This document shows, in pieces, positions 1-5,738 of a stretch of 5,770 bases of DNA (within the stretch, counting starts at the first letter, position 1; every line of letters begins with the position of its first letter). The stretch is from NCBI GenBank assembly GCA_036721855.1, contig DAIMKF010000059.1, positions 1-5,770 of the forward strand. The letters run 5' to 3'. Source of the DNA: JAHDNZ01 sp036721855 (lineage in GTDB: Bacteria > Bacillota > DTU065). The notes beneath the pieces are model-generated. The model worked only from the letters and a program-made list of their open reading frames with translations. It searched no databases and was not told the origin of the DNA. A program made the position numbers and the translations under genes.

Positions 1-130
1 AGGGGGTTTCGAACCATAGGGGGAGACTACTATTTCCCCTCTTCTTTTATCTTTTGCGGAGAGTGAAGCTACGAGACAATCTCGCTTTTTAAGTCCCGAC
101 CTATCTTTTTTGTCACCCCTGAATGCCCCT
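1..130 (-). other. Left-edge stretch, possible recombinase debris
   Basis: No intact gene is visible here. Read on the minus strand, one frame gives a run ending KIKEEGK (about 54-34), the same peptide as in the recombinase pseudogene at the right end, and a 23-bp identity (33-55) underlies it. That frame has a stop eight codons upstream of the peptide and two consecutive stops straight after it. Outside the 23 bp I could not align the flanks convincingly. It may be a heavily decayed second recombinase fragment or a small duplicated patch. A TTTCGAA-containing sequence near base 10 recalls a tRNA T-arm, but the stems do not pair. Confidence 0.25.
33..55. repeat. 23-bp exact direct repeat, left copy
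   Basis: Bases 33-55 are identical and in the same orientation to bases 5716-5738, which lie inside the recombinase pseudogene. The repeat is pyrimidine-rich on the plus strand (TTTCCCC, then a TCTTCTTTTATCTTTT run), so low complexity slightly raises the chance of coincidence. Even so, a 23-bp exact match in under 6 kb is unlikely at random. It brackets the whole transporter and lipoprotein region. Confidence 0.75.
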
Positions 131-411
131 ATCAGAAGTGCACAGTATTTAAAAGTGCAGATTCCCGATAAAAAATTTCGAGAATAACAAAAAAACGGGA
201 GAGCCCCCTATAACCCCCCTTAAAGACAGACCAGAAAAACTAAAAACATAAAAAGACCGCTTAGGGAGGAAAGGCATCTTCCTCAGTACCTACGGCGCAA
301 AATTGTAACACTAGATAGAGGAATGAAAGAGATTTTGTAATGGGTTTCGTAACCTACCATAAAGTCTAATAAAAGATAAGTAGACAGACTAATGACAGGA
401 AGATATTACGT
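131..411. other. Non-coding AT-rich stretch, no gene seen
   Basis: I see no supported gene in this interval: all frames are short and lack a ribosome site. It contains C-rich runs (around 204-219). On the minus strand a short GGG...CCC element (about 211-197) is followed by seven T residues (195-189), which could be a weak intrinsic terminator for the transporter operon more than 300 bases upstream. The stem is only about 3-4 bp, so I do not call it separately. A 6-bp inverted repeat (GAGGAA/TTCCTC, 266-284) is unremarkable. Confidence 0.4.
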
Positions 412-462
412 CAGCAAATTTCTTGGAGAAATACAATTCTTCTATCTCCCAGAAATTTGCTG
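412..462. repeat. Long inverted repeat/hairpin downstream of the transporter operon
   Basis: Arms 412-429 and 445-462 are complementary over 18 bp with one mismatch; the outer 12 bp (CAGCAAATTTCT) are perfect. The loop is 15 bases. It begins 77 bases past the permease stop, so it would form at the 3' end of the operon transcript. No T-run follows on either strand, so it is not a textbook intrinsic terminator. It may be a Rho-blocking or mRNA-protecting stem, or a small palindromic repeat element. Confidence 0.7.
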
Positions 463-538
463 CATCTCATCTAATAACACTACAAAAACTTTTACAAACT
501 GAAATGGAGTTAATTTTGAATAACAAAGGCTAATTCAG

Positions 539-1507
539 TTAACTTTCGCTTCCATATCCCGTTTTCACACCCTGGAAAAGCACAGCAAATATAATAATTA
601 ACCCTTTGATGACTTGTTGAGGATAGGCAGGCACATTCTTTAAGTTCATAATGTTACCTATCAAACCAAGAATCAACACTCCTAACAGAGTTTTAAAAGC
701 AGTGCCTTTGCCTCCCTTTAAACTTGCTCCACCAATGACTACCGCAGCAATGGCATCTAACTCAAGTCCTTCGCCAACTAAAGGAGAACCTACACCAGTT
801 CGGGAAGTACTAATAATTCCGGCAACCGCCGCAAAAGCTCCCGAAATTGCATAAACAGCAAACTTATAATAAGCAACATTGATTCCTGAAAGCTTCACAG
901 CTAACTCGTTACTACCAATTGCTTTAACCAGCCTACCAAAGATTGTATATCTAAGTATTAGATGTACAACAATAAAAATTCCCAACATTAATAAAACAGG
1001 ATAAGGTATTCTCAAGAAGTATTTACTACCAAAATTCGTTAGAGTTGCGCTATCAACTATTATAGGAGCACCTTTAGAAATAATAAAAGCAAATCCTCTA
1101 GTTATAGTCATTAAAGCAAGAGTAGCAACAAAAGGCGCCATGCCTCTAAAGGAAACAAGATAGCCACTTACGCTTCCGAAGAAAGTACAAATCAAGATAG
1201 TCAAGAAAATTGACATAGGCAGAGAATAGGAATATATTGTCAAGAAGTAAGCCGAGAGAACACTTCCGAGAGCTAATTGGGAACCAACTGATAAATCAAT
1301 GCCGCCGGTCAAAATAACTAGCAACATACCCATGCTTATGATGCCGGTTCCCGAAACCTGCCTCAAAAGGTTAAATATATTTCTTTCAGTAAAAAAAGCA
1401 CTTGATATTAAACTAGAAATCACAATTAATATCAGCAGAATAAATTCTGTATTGTACTTCAAAAATATATCTAAGGCTTTTGCTGACCAGCCCTCACTTC
1501 TTTTCAT
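539..1507 (-). CDS. CUT2-family sugar ABC transporter permease (RbsC-like)
   Basis: This 322-residue protein is the membrane channel subunit of a ribose/galactose-type (CUT2) sugar importer. It belongs to the branched-chain permease superfamily (BPD_transp_2) and works as a homodimer in the cytoplasmic membrane. Visible hallmarks are a hydrophobic first helix (about residues 21-39), the GGIDLSVGS motif at 68-76, and a cytoplasmic coupling region GRLVKAIGSNELAVKLSGIN at 191-210. The conserved AVVIGGASLKGGKGT lies at 255-269, followed by final hydrophobic helices to about 312. Length and motif order are normal for the family, so it appears intact. The start is an ATG inside the end of the ATPase gene (14-base overlap), with GGAGG nine bases upstream, implying translational coupling. 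The class is clear; the sugar is not. Confidence 0.95.
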   Translation of the reverse strand: MKRSEGWSAKALDIFLKYNTEFILLILIVISSLISSAFFTERNIFNLLRQVSGTGIISMGMLLVILTGGIDLSVGSQLALGSVLSAYFLTIYSYSLPMSIFLTILICTFFGSVSGYLVSFRGMAPFVATLALMTITRGFAFIISKGAPIIVDSATLTNFGSKYFLRIPYPVLLMLGIFIVVHLILRYTIFGRLVKAIGSNELAVKLSGINVAYYKFAVYAISGAFAAVAGIISTSRTGVGSPLVGEGLELDAIAAVVIGGASLKGGKGTAFKTLLGVLILGLIGNIMNLKNVPAYPQQVIKGLIIIFAVLFQGVKTGYGSES

Positions 1508-2996
1508 TGTTTTTTTCCTCCCCAGTTGCCAATCTCATGATGTTTTCCTCAGTTAATTCGTCATTTTCTAATACGCCAATCATTTTACCTCTATGCATTA
1601 CGGCGGCTCTGTCACACATACCTATTATCTCCATCATTTCGGAAGATATCATAATCACACCCAACCCTTGACGAGCAAGTTCGTTTATGAGTTTATAAAC
1701 TTCCACCTTTGCTCCCACATCTATCCCCCGAGTAGGTTCATCAAGTATAATTAGCTTTAAATTAATTCCAAACCACTTGGCTAAAGAAACTTTTTGTTGG
1801 TTGCCCCCGCTTAAACTATTAACGGGAACATCTATGGTAGCAGCTTTCACTCGAAGCTTTTCAACTAACTGCTGGCAGAAATCCTCTTCTTCTTTGTTCT
1901 TTATAAATCCAAGCCGGCTGAGATTCTTCAAATTTGTTATCGTTATATTCTCCCTAACTGTCATATCAAGGATTACTCCTTCTTCTTTTCTGTTCTCTGG
2001 AACCATTCCTATCCCTTTTGATACAGCCTCTTTAGGGGATTTATTTTTCAATTGCTGGTTGTCCAAATAGATTATGCCAGTCTGAACTGGATCAACTCCA
2101 AAAATGGCCTTAGCAATTTCTGTTCTGCCGCTACCTACTAATCCTGCAATACCGAAGACTTCTCCAGCCTTAACTGTAAAAGATACATTTTCGACTTTGT
2201 CATTATTCAAGTTTTCTATTTTAAATATTTCCTCTCCGGTTGGGATGTCTCTTTGGGGATACATATCGGTTATTCTTCGACCAATCATCAAGTTTATAAT
2301 ATTGTCTTTGCCCATTTCCTTTGGCGTACCTGTCCCTGTAACCTCACCATCTTTAAGAACAGTTATTTGATCGGCTATCTCTAAAACTTCTTCCAACCTA
2401 TGAGAAATATATATTATACTTACTCCCTTTTTCTTAAGATTTTTCAAAATCTCAAATAACGTTTTAACCTCTCTAGGAGCTAAAACAGCAGTCGGCTCGT
2501 CTAATATTAGTACTCTCGCATCATGAGATAAGGCCTTACAGATTTCTACTACCTGTTGGTGAGCAACACTGAGATTACCAGCGATTGTTTTAGGGTTTAG
2601 ACTAAAACCTATACTTTGAATCAATTCCTCCGCTTTTTGATTTAATTTCGACCACTGTATAATTCCATTGCGTACTGGTAAATTGCCCAAAAATATGTTC
2701 TCAGCAACTGTTAAATCAGGAACGATGGTCAGCTCTTGATAAATAATGTTTATTCCTATATTTCTTCCTTTTTGGGGACTGTTAATTTCAACCGGTCTAC
2801 CATCAATTAATATTTCTCCTTCATCTTTGGTATACGCTCCTGACAAAATCTTCATCAATGTTGATTTTCCCGCTCCATTTTCTCCCACCAGAGCCATAAT
2901 TTCGCCTGGGTTTACTTTGAACGTAACCCTTTTTAGTGCTTGCACACCACCAAAAGATTTGCTTATGTTATTCATTTCTATTCTATAAGTAACCAT
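1494..2996 (-). CDS. CUT2-family sugar ABC transporter ATP-binding protein (RbsA/MglA-like)
   Basis: This 500-residue protein is two fused ATPase domains that power sugar import from the cytoplasmic face. Domain 1 has Walker A GENGAGKS (38-45), Q-loop Gln87, signature LSVAHQQ (142-148), Walker B VLILDE (162-167) and switch His199. Domain 2 has a degenerate Walker A, GLVGSGRT (285-292), with Arg replacing the Lys. It also has signature LSGGNQQ (395-401), Walker B LIILDE (415-420) followed by PTRGIDVGAK, and Ser rather than His at the switch (about 451). This asymmetry is typical of RbsA, MglA and AraG proteins, so it is not a defect. The length is normal. The ATG at 2996 has only a weak purine-rich ribosome site (GGGGTAGGTTAGG). 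A 273-base gap separates it from the binding-protein gene upstream, and it overlaps the permease gene downstream. Confidence 0.96.
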   Translation of the reverse strand: MVTYRIEMNNISKSFGGVQALKRVTFKVNPGEIMALVGENGAGKSTLMKILSGAYTKDEGEILIDGRPVEINSPQKGRNIGINIIYQELTIVPDLTVAENIFLGNLPVRNGIIQWSKLNQKAEELIQSIGFSLNPKTIAGNLSVAHQQVVEICKALSHDARVLILDEPTAVLAPREVKTLFEILKNLKKKGVSIIYISHRLEEVLEIADQITVLKDGEVTGTGTPKEMGKDNIINLMIGRRITDMYPQRDIPTGEEIFKIENLNNDKVENVSFTVKAGEVFGIAGLVGSGRTEIAKAIFGVDPVQTGIIYLDNQQLKNKSPKEAVSKGIGMVPENRKEEGVILDMTVRENITITNLKNLSRLGFIKNKEEEDFCQQLVEKLRVKAATIDVPVNSLSGGNQQKVSLAKWFGINLKLIILDEPTRGIDVGAKVEVYKLINELARQGLGVIMISSEMMEIIGMCDRAAVMHRGKMIGVLENDELTEENIMRLATGEEKNNEKK

Positions 2997-3070
2997 CCTA
3001 ACCTACCCCTACTAATAATCTTCCCTAAGCCATCCAAAAGAAGAAAAAAAGAACCCAGAAGGTTTGACAA

Positions 3071-3098
3071 CTGATAATCTAAGATTAAAACCTGTCAA
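3071..3098 (-). promoter_or_regulatory. Possible internal promoter for ATPase and permease genes
   Basis: On the minus strand, TTGACA (3098-3093) matches the -35 consensus exactly. It is followed after 16 bases by TATCAG (3076-3071), a weak -10. It sits about 75 bases before the ATPase start and downstream of the 40-bp palindrome. It could supply transcription to the last two genes if the palindrome terminates readthrough. The poor -10 makes this tentative. Confidence 0.3.
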
Positions 3099-3210
3099 CA
3101 TTTTTAAACTTAAAATAGCTAAAGTGTAAATTTTGTCTAAAAAAGCAACCATTTTAAACTATAACTTCTAAACTTTGATTTGGGAAGAAGGGAATACCGA
3201 TCTCAACATG

Positions 3211-3250
3211 TAAGCGATAATCGGTTTTTTAAAAAACCGATTATCGCTTA
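3211..3250. repeat. Perfect 40-bp palindrome between binding-protein and ATPase genes
   Basis: The 20-base arm TAAGCGATAATCGGTTTTTT is followed directly by its exact reverse complement, giving a perfect palindrome with no spacer. As RNA it can form about an 18-bp stem closed by a UUAA loop. It lies 19 bases after the stop of the binding-protein gene, the position expected of a 3' stem that protects mRNA or partly terminates transcription. In known sugar and maltose operons such stems keep binding-protein mRNA more abundant than membrane-component mRNA. No T-run follows the stem on the minus strand, so attenuation or mRNA protection seems likelier than full termination. Confidence 0.85.
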
Positions 3251-3269
3251 AGCTATTGATTTTTATTAT

Positions 3270-4268
3270 TTAAAATATTGCGTTCGGATCATAGTATTGA
3301 TCTACGTTCTCCTTTGTAATGCAGATGGCAGGAGTATAAGTAACTTTAGGATACTCTTTCTCTTCTCCCTTAGCAATTTCTACAGCAATTTCCACAGCCA
3401 TGTGCGCTGTCAAAACCGGGCTATTCATACCAGTAGCACCGTATTTACCCTCTTTTATCAATTGAAGTGCCTCTTTTTGGCCATCAGCTGCAGCACAAAT
3501 AATAATGTCTTTCATTGGCGTGAGCCCTGCATTTTCAATAGCTCTCATAGCACCTAGCGCCATGCTATCGTTCTCAGCTAAAAGCACATTAACATCAGGA
3601 TGGGCAACAAGAATGTCTTCCATTGCTTCAAGTCCACCTTCATGCTGCCAGTTGCCCCATCCCTGGGCAAGGATATCAAAGCCAGCTTGACCCTTGGATC
3701 TTAATTGTTCCTCAAGTATCCCTTTAAACACACCATTTCTGCGGGCTTTTCCAACAGGATTGCCCTTAGCTCCGCTTATGAGAGCCATTTTTATTCTTTG
3801 CCCGGGCATAAGCCTACTCATTTCCTGAACCAACCATTCACCCACTTTTTCCCCGTTTTCATCATTGTTAGATTGAACTGTGGTAACAAAGTCAGCTGAA
3901 GGGTCGATTGAGCTATCAATAATTATCACCGGTACACCAGCAGCAGTAGCTTTCTTAGTAGCCGGCACTAATCCTTTGGGGTCTTTTGGATTTAAAATGA
4001 GTACATCAATACCCTGAGATAACAAATCCTCTACGTCTCCTAGTTGCTTAACCATATCATCCTGAGCATCAATCGCAACTAACTTTACGCCTAGCTCTTC
4101 AGCCTTTGCCTTAGCTGCTTCAACTTGTGCCTTAAAATACGGGGCACCTAGGGTGTATTGAGAAAAACCAATTGTGATTCCACTCTCGTCCTTTGCTACG
4201 GCTGAAACAGCAAAACTTAGCAAAGTTACTGCCATTAACAAGGCTACGATTAATCTAACTTTTTTCAT
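3270..4268 (-). CDS. CUT2-type sugar ABC transporter substrate-binding protein (RbsB-like)
   Basis: This 332-residue secreted protein would bind the substrate outside the cytoplasmic membrane and deliver it to the permease. It has a classic signal peptide: MKKVR, a hydrophobic core (residues 7-20), then AVSAVA with probable signal-peptidase-I cleavage after Ala25. There is no lipobox cysteine. The mature part has the two-lobed periplasmic-binding fold (Peripla_BP_4): ITIGFSQYTLGAPYF (31-45), LILNPKDPKGLVPA (90-103), GVPVIIIDSSID (111-122), NPVGKARRNG (170-179), AENDSMALGA (231-240) and AAADGQKEAL (259-268). The class is firm but the sugar cannot be told. Three in-frame ATGs exist: 4286 overlaps the ribosome site, 4271 is only three bases from GGGAGG, and 4268 is six bases away and gives a clean MKK start, so I chose it. 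Confidence 0.94.
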   Translation of the reverse strand: MKKVRLIVALLMAVTLLSFAVSAVAKDESGITIGFSQYTLGAPYFKAQVEAAKAKAEELGVKLVAIDAQDDMVKQLGDVEDLLSQGIDVLILNPKDPKGLVPATKKATAAGVPVIIIDSSIDPSADFVTTVQSNNDENGEKVGEWLVQEMSRLMPGQRIKMALISGAKGNPVGKARRNGVFKGILEEQLRSKGQAGFDILAQGWGNWQHEGGLEAMEDILVAHPDVNVLLAENDSMALGAMRAIENAGLTPMKDIIICAAADGQKEALQLIKEGKYGATGMNSPVLTAHMAVEIAVEIAKGEEKEYPKVTYTPAICITKENVDQYYDPNAIF

Positions 4269-4274
4269 CATGTT

Positions 4275-4280
4275 CCTCCC
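4275..4280 (-). promoter_or_regulatory. Ribosome-binding site deciding the binding-protein start
   Basis: Minus-strand GGGAGG precedes tandem ATG codons at 4271 and 4268, spaced three and six bases away. The longer reading frame from 4286 would place this site inside the coding sequence, so that upstream ATG is probably not used. Confidence 0.8.
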
Positions 4281-4297
4281 TTTCATAAAATTGGACC

Positions 4298-4309
4298 GGT
4301 AAGCTTACC
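4298..4309. promoter_or_regulatory. 12-bp palindrome at the transcription start, candidate operator
   Basis: GGTAAGCTTACC is a perfect 12-bp palindrome. It sits about 10-20 bases downstream of the proposed -10 box, overlapping or just after the likely transcription start and about 30 bases before the start codon. Repressors of sugar operons often bind here. No regulator gene lies in the window, so the operator role is inferred from position only. Confidence 0.4.
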
Positions 4310-4317
4310 ATTGCAAA

Positions 4318-4441
4318 TATGCTATCTAATTTACTTATATAAGTCAAGAGGTAAATACCAGAAGATAATATCAACTTATTATAGAGTATTTTTCCTTCTG
4401 TTATTAGATTTTAAGACTCTCTATCAGTAGTAGATAGCATA
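4318..4441. repeat. Widely spaced 11-bp inverted repeat around the promoter
   Basis: TAGATAGCATA occurs on the minus strand at 4328-4318, covering the -10 box, and again on the plus strand at 4431-4441, upstream of the -35 box. The 102-base spacing would suit two half-sites bound by a looping regulator, but 11 bp is short and chance is possible. Confidence 0.3.
4319..4347 (-). promoter_or_regulatory. Sigma-70/SigA-type promoter for the sugar transporter operon
   Basis: On the minus strand, TTGACT (4347-4342) matches the -35 consensus at five of six bases. It is followed after exactly 17 bases by TAGCAT (4324-4319), which matches four of six bases of TATAAT. Transcription would start near 4312, leaving a leader of roughly 45 bases before the binding-protein gene. 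This is the best promoter-like sequence I found in the window. Confidence 0.6.
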
Positions 4442-4620
4442 GAAAGTTATTTACAAATGAACAAAAGAGGCTTATGTGTTAATCGTTAAGACAACTTACA
4501 ACGAGCGAGAAGAGAACCTTTGACTCGCTCCGAGGTAAAACAGAGCCTCTACAAACCTTCTTAAATTTCTGAGACATAATTTACTGTTAAGTTTTTAAAG
4601 TAATAAATTTTCTAAGAAAG
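4348..4620. other. Intergenic spacer with small inverted repeats, no gene
   Basis: No convincing gene lies here. Visible structures are a 7-bp hairpin (GAGCGAG at 4503-4509 with CTCGCTC at 4524-4530) and a second 7-bp pair (AGAGGCT 4466-4472 with AGCCTCT 4544-4550) that encloses it. There is also a 19-base imperfect palindrome TGTGTTAATCGTTAAGACA (4475-4493). The nested stems could form a small structured RNA, but their loops are long. I match no known riboswitch. Confidence 0.35.
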
Positions 4621-4653
4621 AACCCATCGGGTGTAAGCCCCACCCGATGGGTT
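4621..4653 (-). terminator. GC-rich intrinsic terminator hairpin
   Basis: Arms AACCCATCGGGTG (4621-4633) and CACCCGATGGGTT (4641-4653) pair perfectly over 13 bp around a 7-base loop. On the minus strand the stem is followed by TTCTTTCTT, a modest T-rich tail, so it should end leftward transcription from the lipoprotein region. It starts 18 bases after the stop of the coding remnant, a typical terminator distance. It would insulate the transporter promoter from upstream transcription. Confidence 0.75.
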
Positions 4654-4671
4654 ATATTTCCACCTCAAAAC

Positions 4672-4797
4672 CTAACTTTTAAACCCATTCCCCATTAGCT
4701 CTTCAAGTAGTTGCTCCTGAGTGATGATTTCTTTTGTCAGGACTTCAAAATTTTAGCTGTCCGATTTAAGCTCTTTTTGCTTTAATCAGTCTGCTAC
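4672..4797 (-). pseudogene. Short coding-like remnant after the lipoprotein gene
   Basis: On the minus strand, the frame that continues past the lipoprotein stop reads KQKELKSDS, a stop at 4755-4753, then NFEVLTKEIITQEQLLEELM and NGFKS, ending at a stop at 4674-4672. The Glu/Leu/Lys-rich, helix-like composition looks like the C-terminal tail of a real protein, and a terminator hairpin follows at once. I do not recognise the family. It may be the tail of a deleted gene whose terminator survived. At about 40 codons, chance cannot be excluded. Confidence 0.35.
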
Positions 4798-5208
4798 TTA
4801 GGGGTAGTAAAGTACTCCTGTAAAACTGTCACTCTTTCCATCCTCCCATCGCCCGGTTACAGTGGTTTCAGCGTAATCGAATAGTGGACTATATGAAAGG
4901 TAGCCACTCTCTTCAGCATAGTACCCGGGCAGAATCATTCCCAAAGAGGGTTGGGTTTCTGCATAACAATACCCTCCCATACCGCACACCTTGACTGTAA
5001 TGTTCTCTACGTAGAAATACATATTCGTCCTATTATGCATTTTAAGAGTGCATAGCATCTTGTCTCCATAAACTCCTTTCACCTCCCAAGTAATGTCAAT
5101 TTGTCTTGGTGATTCAGGAGCCGCTCCACATCCTGCCAAGAATATAGCCATTAGCAGAATGGCAATGTAGAAATATACTGTTTTACTATATTGTTTTAGA
5201 AAAACCAT
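4798..5208 (-). CDS. Small predicted lipoprotein, function unknown
   Basis: I do not recognise this 136-residue protein. It starts with a lysine-containing N-terminus and a hydrophobic segment (about 11-25) ending in the lipobox LAGC, which predicts lipidation at Cys27 and membrane anchoring outside the cytoplasm. The mature part (about 110 residues) is rich in Tyr, Thr, Val and Gly, suggesting a beta-sandwich-like domain. It contains ITWEVKG (39-45), three further cysteines (53, 75, 81), the last two in CGMGGYC, and an aromatic C-terminus GVLYYP. The ATG is preceded by AGGAGGG at good spacing, supporting a translated gene. It lies 20 bases after the decayed recombinase on the same strand and may be cargo of that lost element or native DNA beside it. 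It has no evident link to the sugar transporter. Confidence 0.75.
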   Translation of the reverse strand: MVFLKQYSKTVYFYIAILLMAIFLAGCGAAPESPRQIDITWEVKGVYGDKMLCTLKMHNRTNMYFYVENITVKVCGMGGYCYAETQPSLGMILPGYYAEESGYLSYSPLFDYAETTVTGRWEDGKSDSFTGVLYYP

Positions 5209-5217
5209 CTTTAAAAA

Positions 5218-5224
5218 CCCTCCT
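5218..5224 (-). promoter_or_regulatory. Strong ribosome site of the lipoprotein gene
   Basis: Minus-strand AGGAGGG lies nine bases before the ATG at 5208. It falls immediately after the recombinase stop codon (5230-5228), in the arrangement usual for consecutive genes of one transcript. No separate promoter for the lipoprotein was evident. Confidence 0.7.
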
Positions 5225-5509
5225 TTTTTATTTAATTCCCCTTATTCTCTTTTTCTCAAAGAGGTTTAGAGGGGAACTTTTCTCGTGTTCTCTTTTTAAG
5301 TCTTCCTGATTTAAGCTTAAATAACGTTTGGTCATAGTTAAGTCAGTGTGTCCCAAAACGAATTCTCTGTAAAGCGAAAGGGCTCATCCCCTCTCTTAAA
5401 GAGTATAGCGTAAGAGTATGCCTTAAGTCATGGGCGTTACTTTATAGCCTAACTTTTTACTGTATTTGGCTAATATATGAGACCAAGAGCTCACCTGTAA
5501 TGGCTTTCC

Positions 5510-5533
5510 GTCCTAGCTACAAAATACTAGGAC
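5510..5533. repeat. 7-bp inverted repeat at the premature stop of the recombinase
   Basis: GTCCTAG (5510-5516) and CTAGGAC (5527-5533) are perfect inverted copies around a 10-base loop. The premature TAG stop at 5513-5511 falls within one arm, where relatives have an Arg codon. It may be coincidental sequence of the decaying gene. Confidence 0.4.
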
Positions 5534-5715
5534 ACTTTCTCTCCAGGAATTAGGGCGAACAGAGAGAAGTTTTTTTAAGCCACAGACAAGTTAAAGGAGA
5601 AAGAGACTTCTTGTGGTCTTATTCCTGTGTCTAAAGTAAGGAGAATTAAAGTATAAATTTTCTGTTCAGGTAGTTTTAAAAGCTTTTCCACAACTTCTTT
5701 AGGAATTGTTCTAGC

Positions 5716-5738
5716 TTTCCCCTCTTCTTTTATCTTTT
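5716..5738. repeat. 23-bp exact direct repeat, right copy
   Basis: This is identical to 33-55. Here it encodes, on the minus strand, the KKIKEEGK segment just before catalytic box I of the recombinase pseudogene. The right copy is therefore clearly gene-derived, and the left copy is the one needing explanation. Confidence 0.75.

Noticed and set aside
1..30. tRNA T-arm-like GGTTCGAA on the minus strand at the left edge
   Set aside because: The five flanking bases on each side do not pair as a T-stem on either strand, and no acceptor stem or anticodon arm can be drawn.
131..411. Search for a CRISPR array or tandem repeats in the left non-coding stretch
   Set aside because: The repeated C-runs and GGGTTTCG-like words are irregular in spacing and sequence, and there is no repeat-spacer periodicity.
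497..540. 7-bp inverted repeat AACTGAA/TTCAGTT around the permease stop codon
   Set aside because: The loop is 30 bases, the stem is AT-rich and short, and no T-run follows. It is too weak to call a terminator.
2848..2889. Possible defect in the ATPase from its asymmetric ATP sites
   Set aside because: Domain 1 (Walker A here) is canonical. The degenerate second Walker A and missing second switch His are normal for the RbsA/MglA class.
651..2988. Several plus-strand open frames of 60-97 codons across the permease and ATPase genes
   Set aside because: They are antisense to strongly conserved transporter genes, lack domain motifs and ribosome sites, and arise from the codon pattern of the real genes.
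3297..3899. Plus-strand open frames across the binding-protein gene
   Set aside because: They are antisense shadows of a complete, motif-rich coding sequence, with no start signals of their own.
4479..4577. Minus-strand reading frame of 32 residues starting MSQKFKKVCRG
   Set aside because: It has no ribosome site before its ATG, no recognisable motif, and lies across small inverted repeats in the operon spacer. Chance is the simpler explanation.
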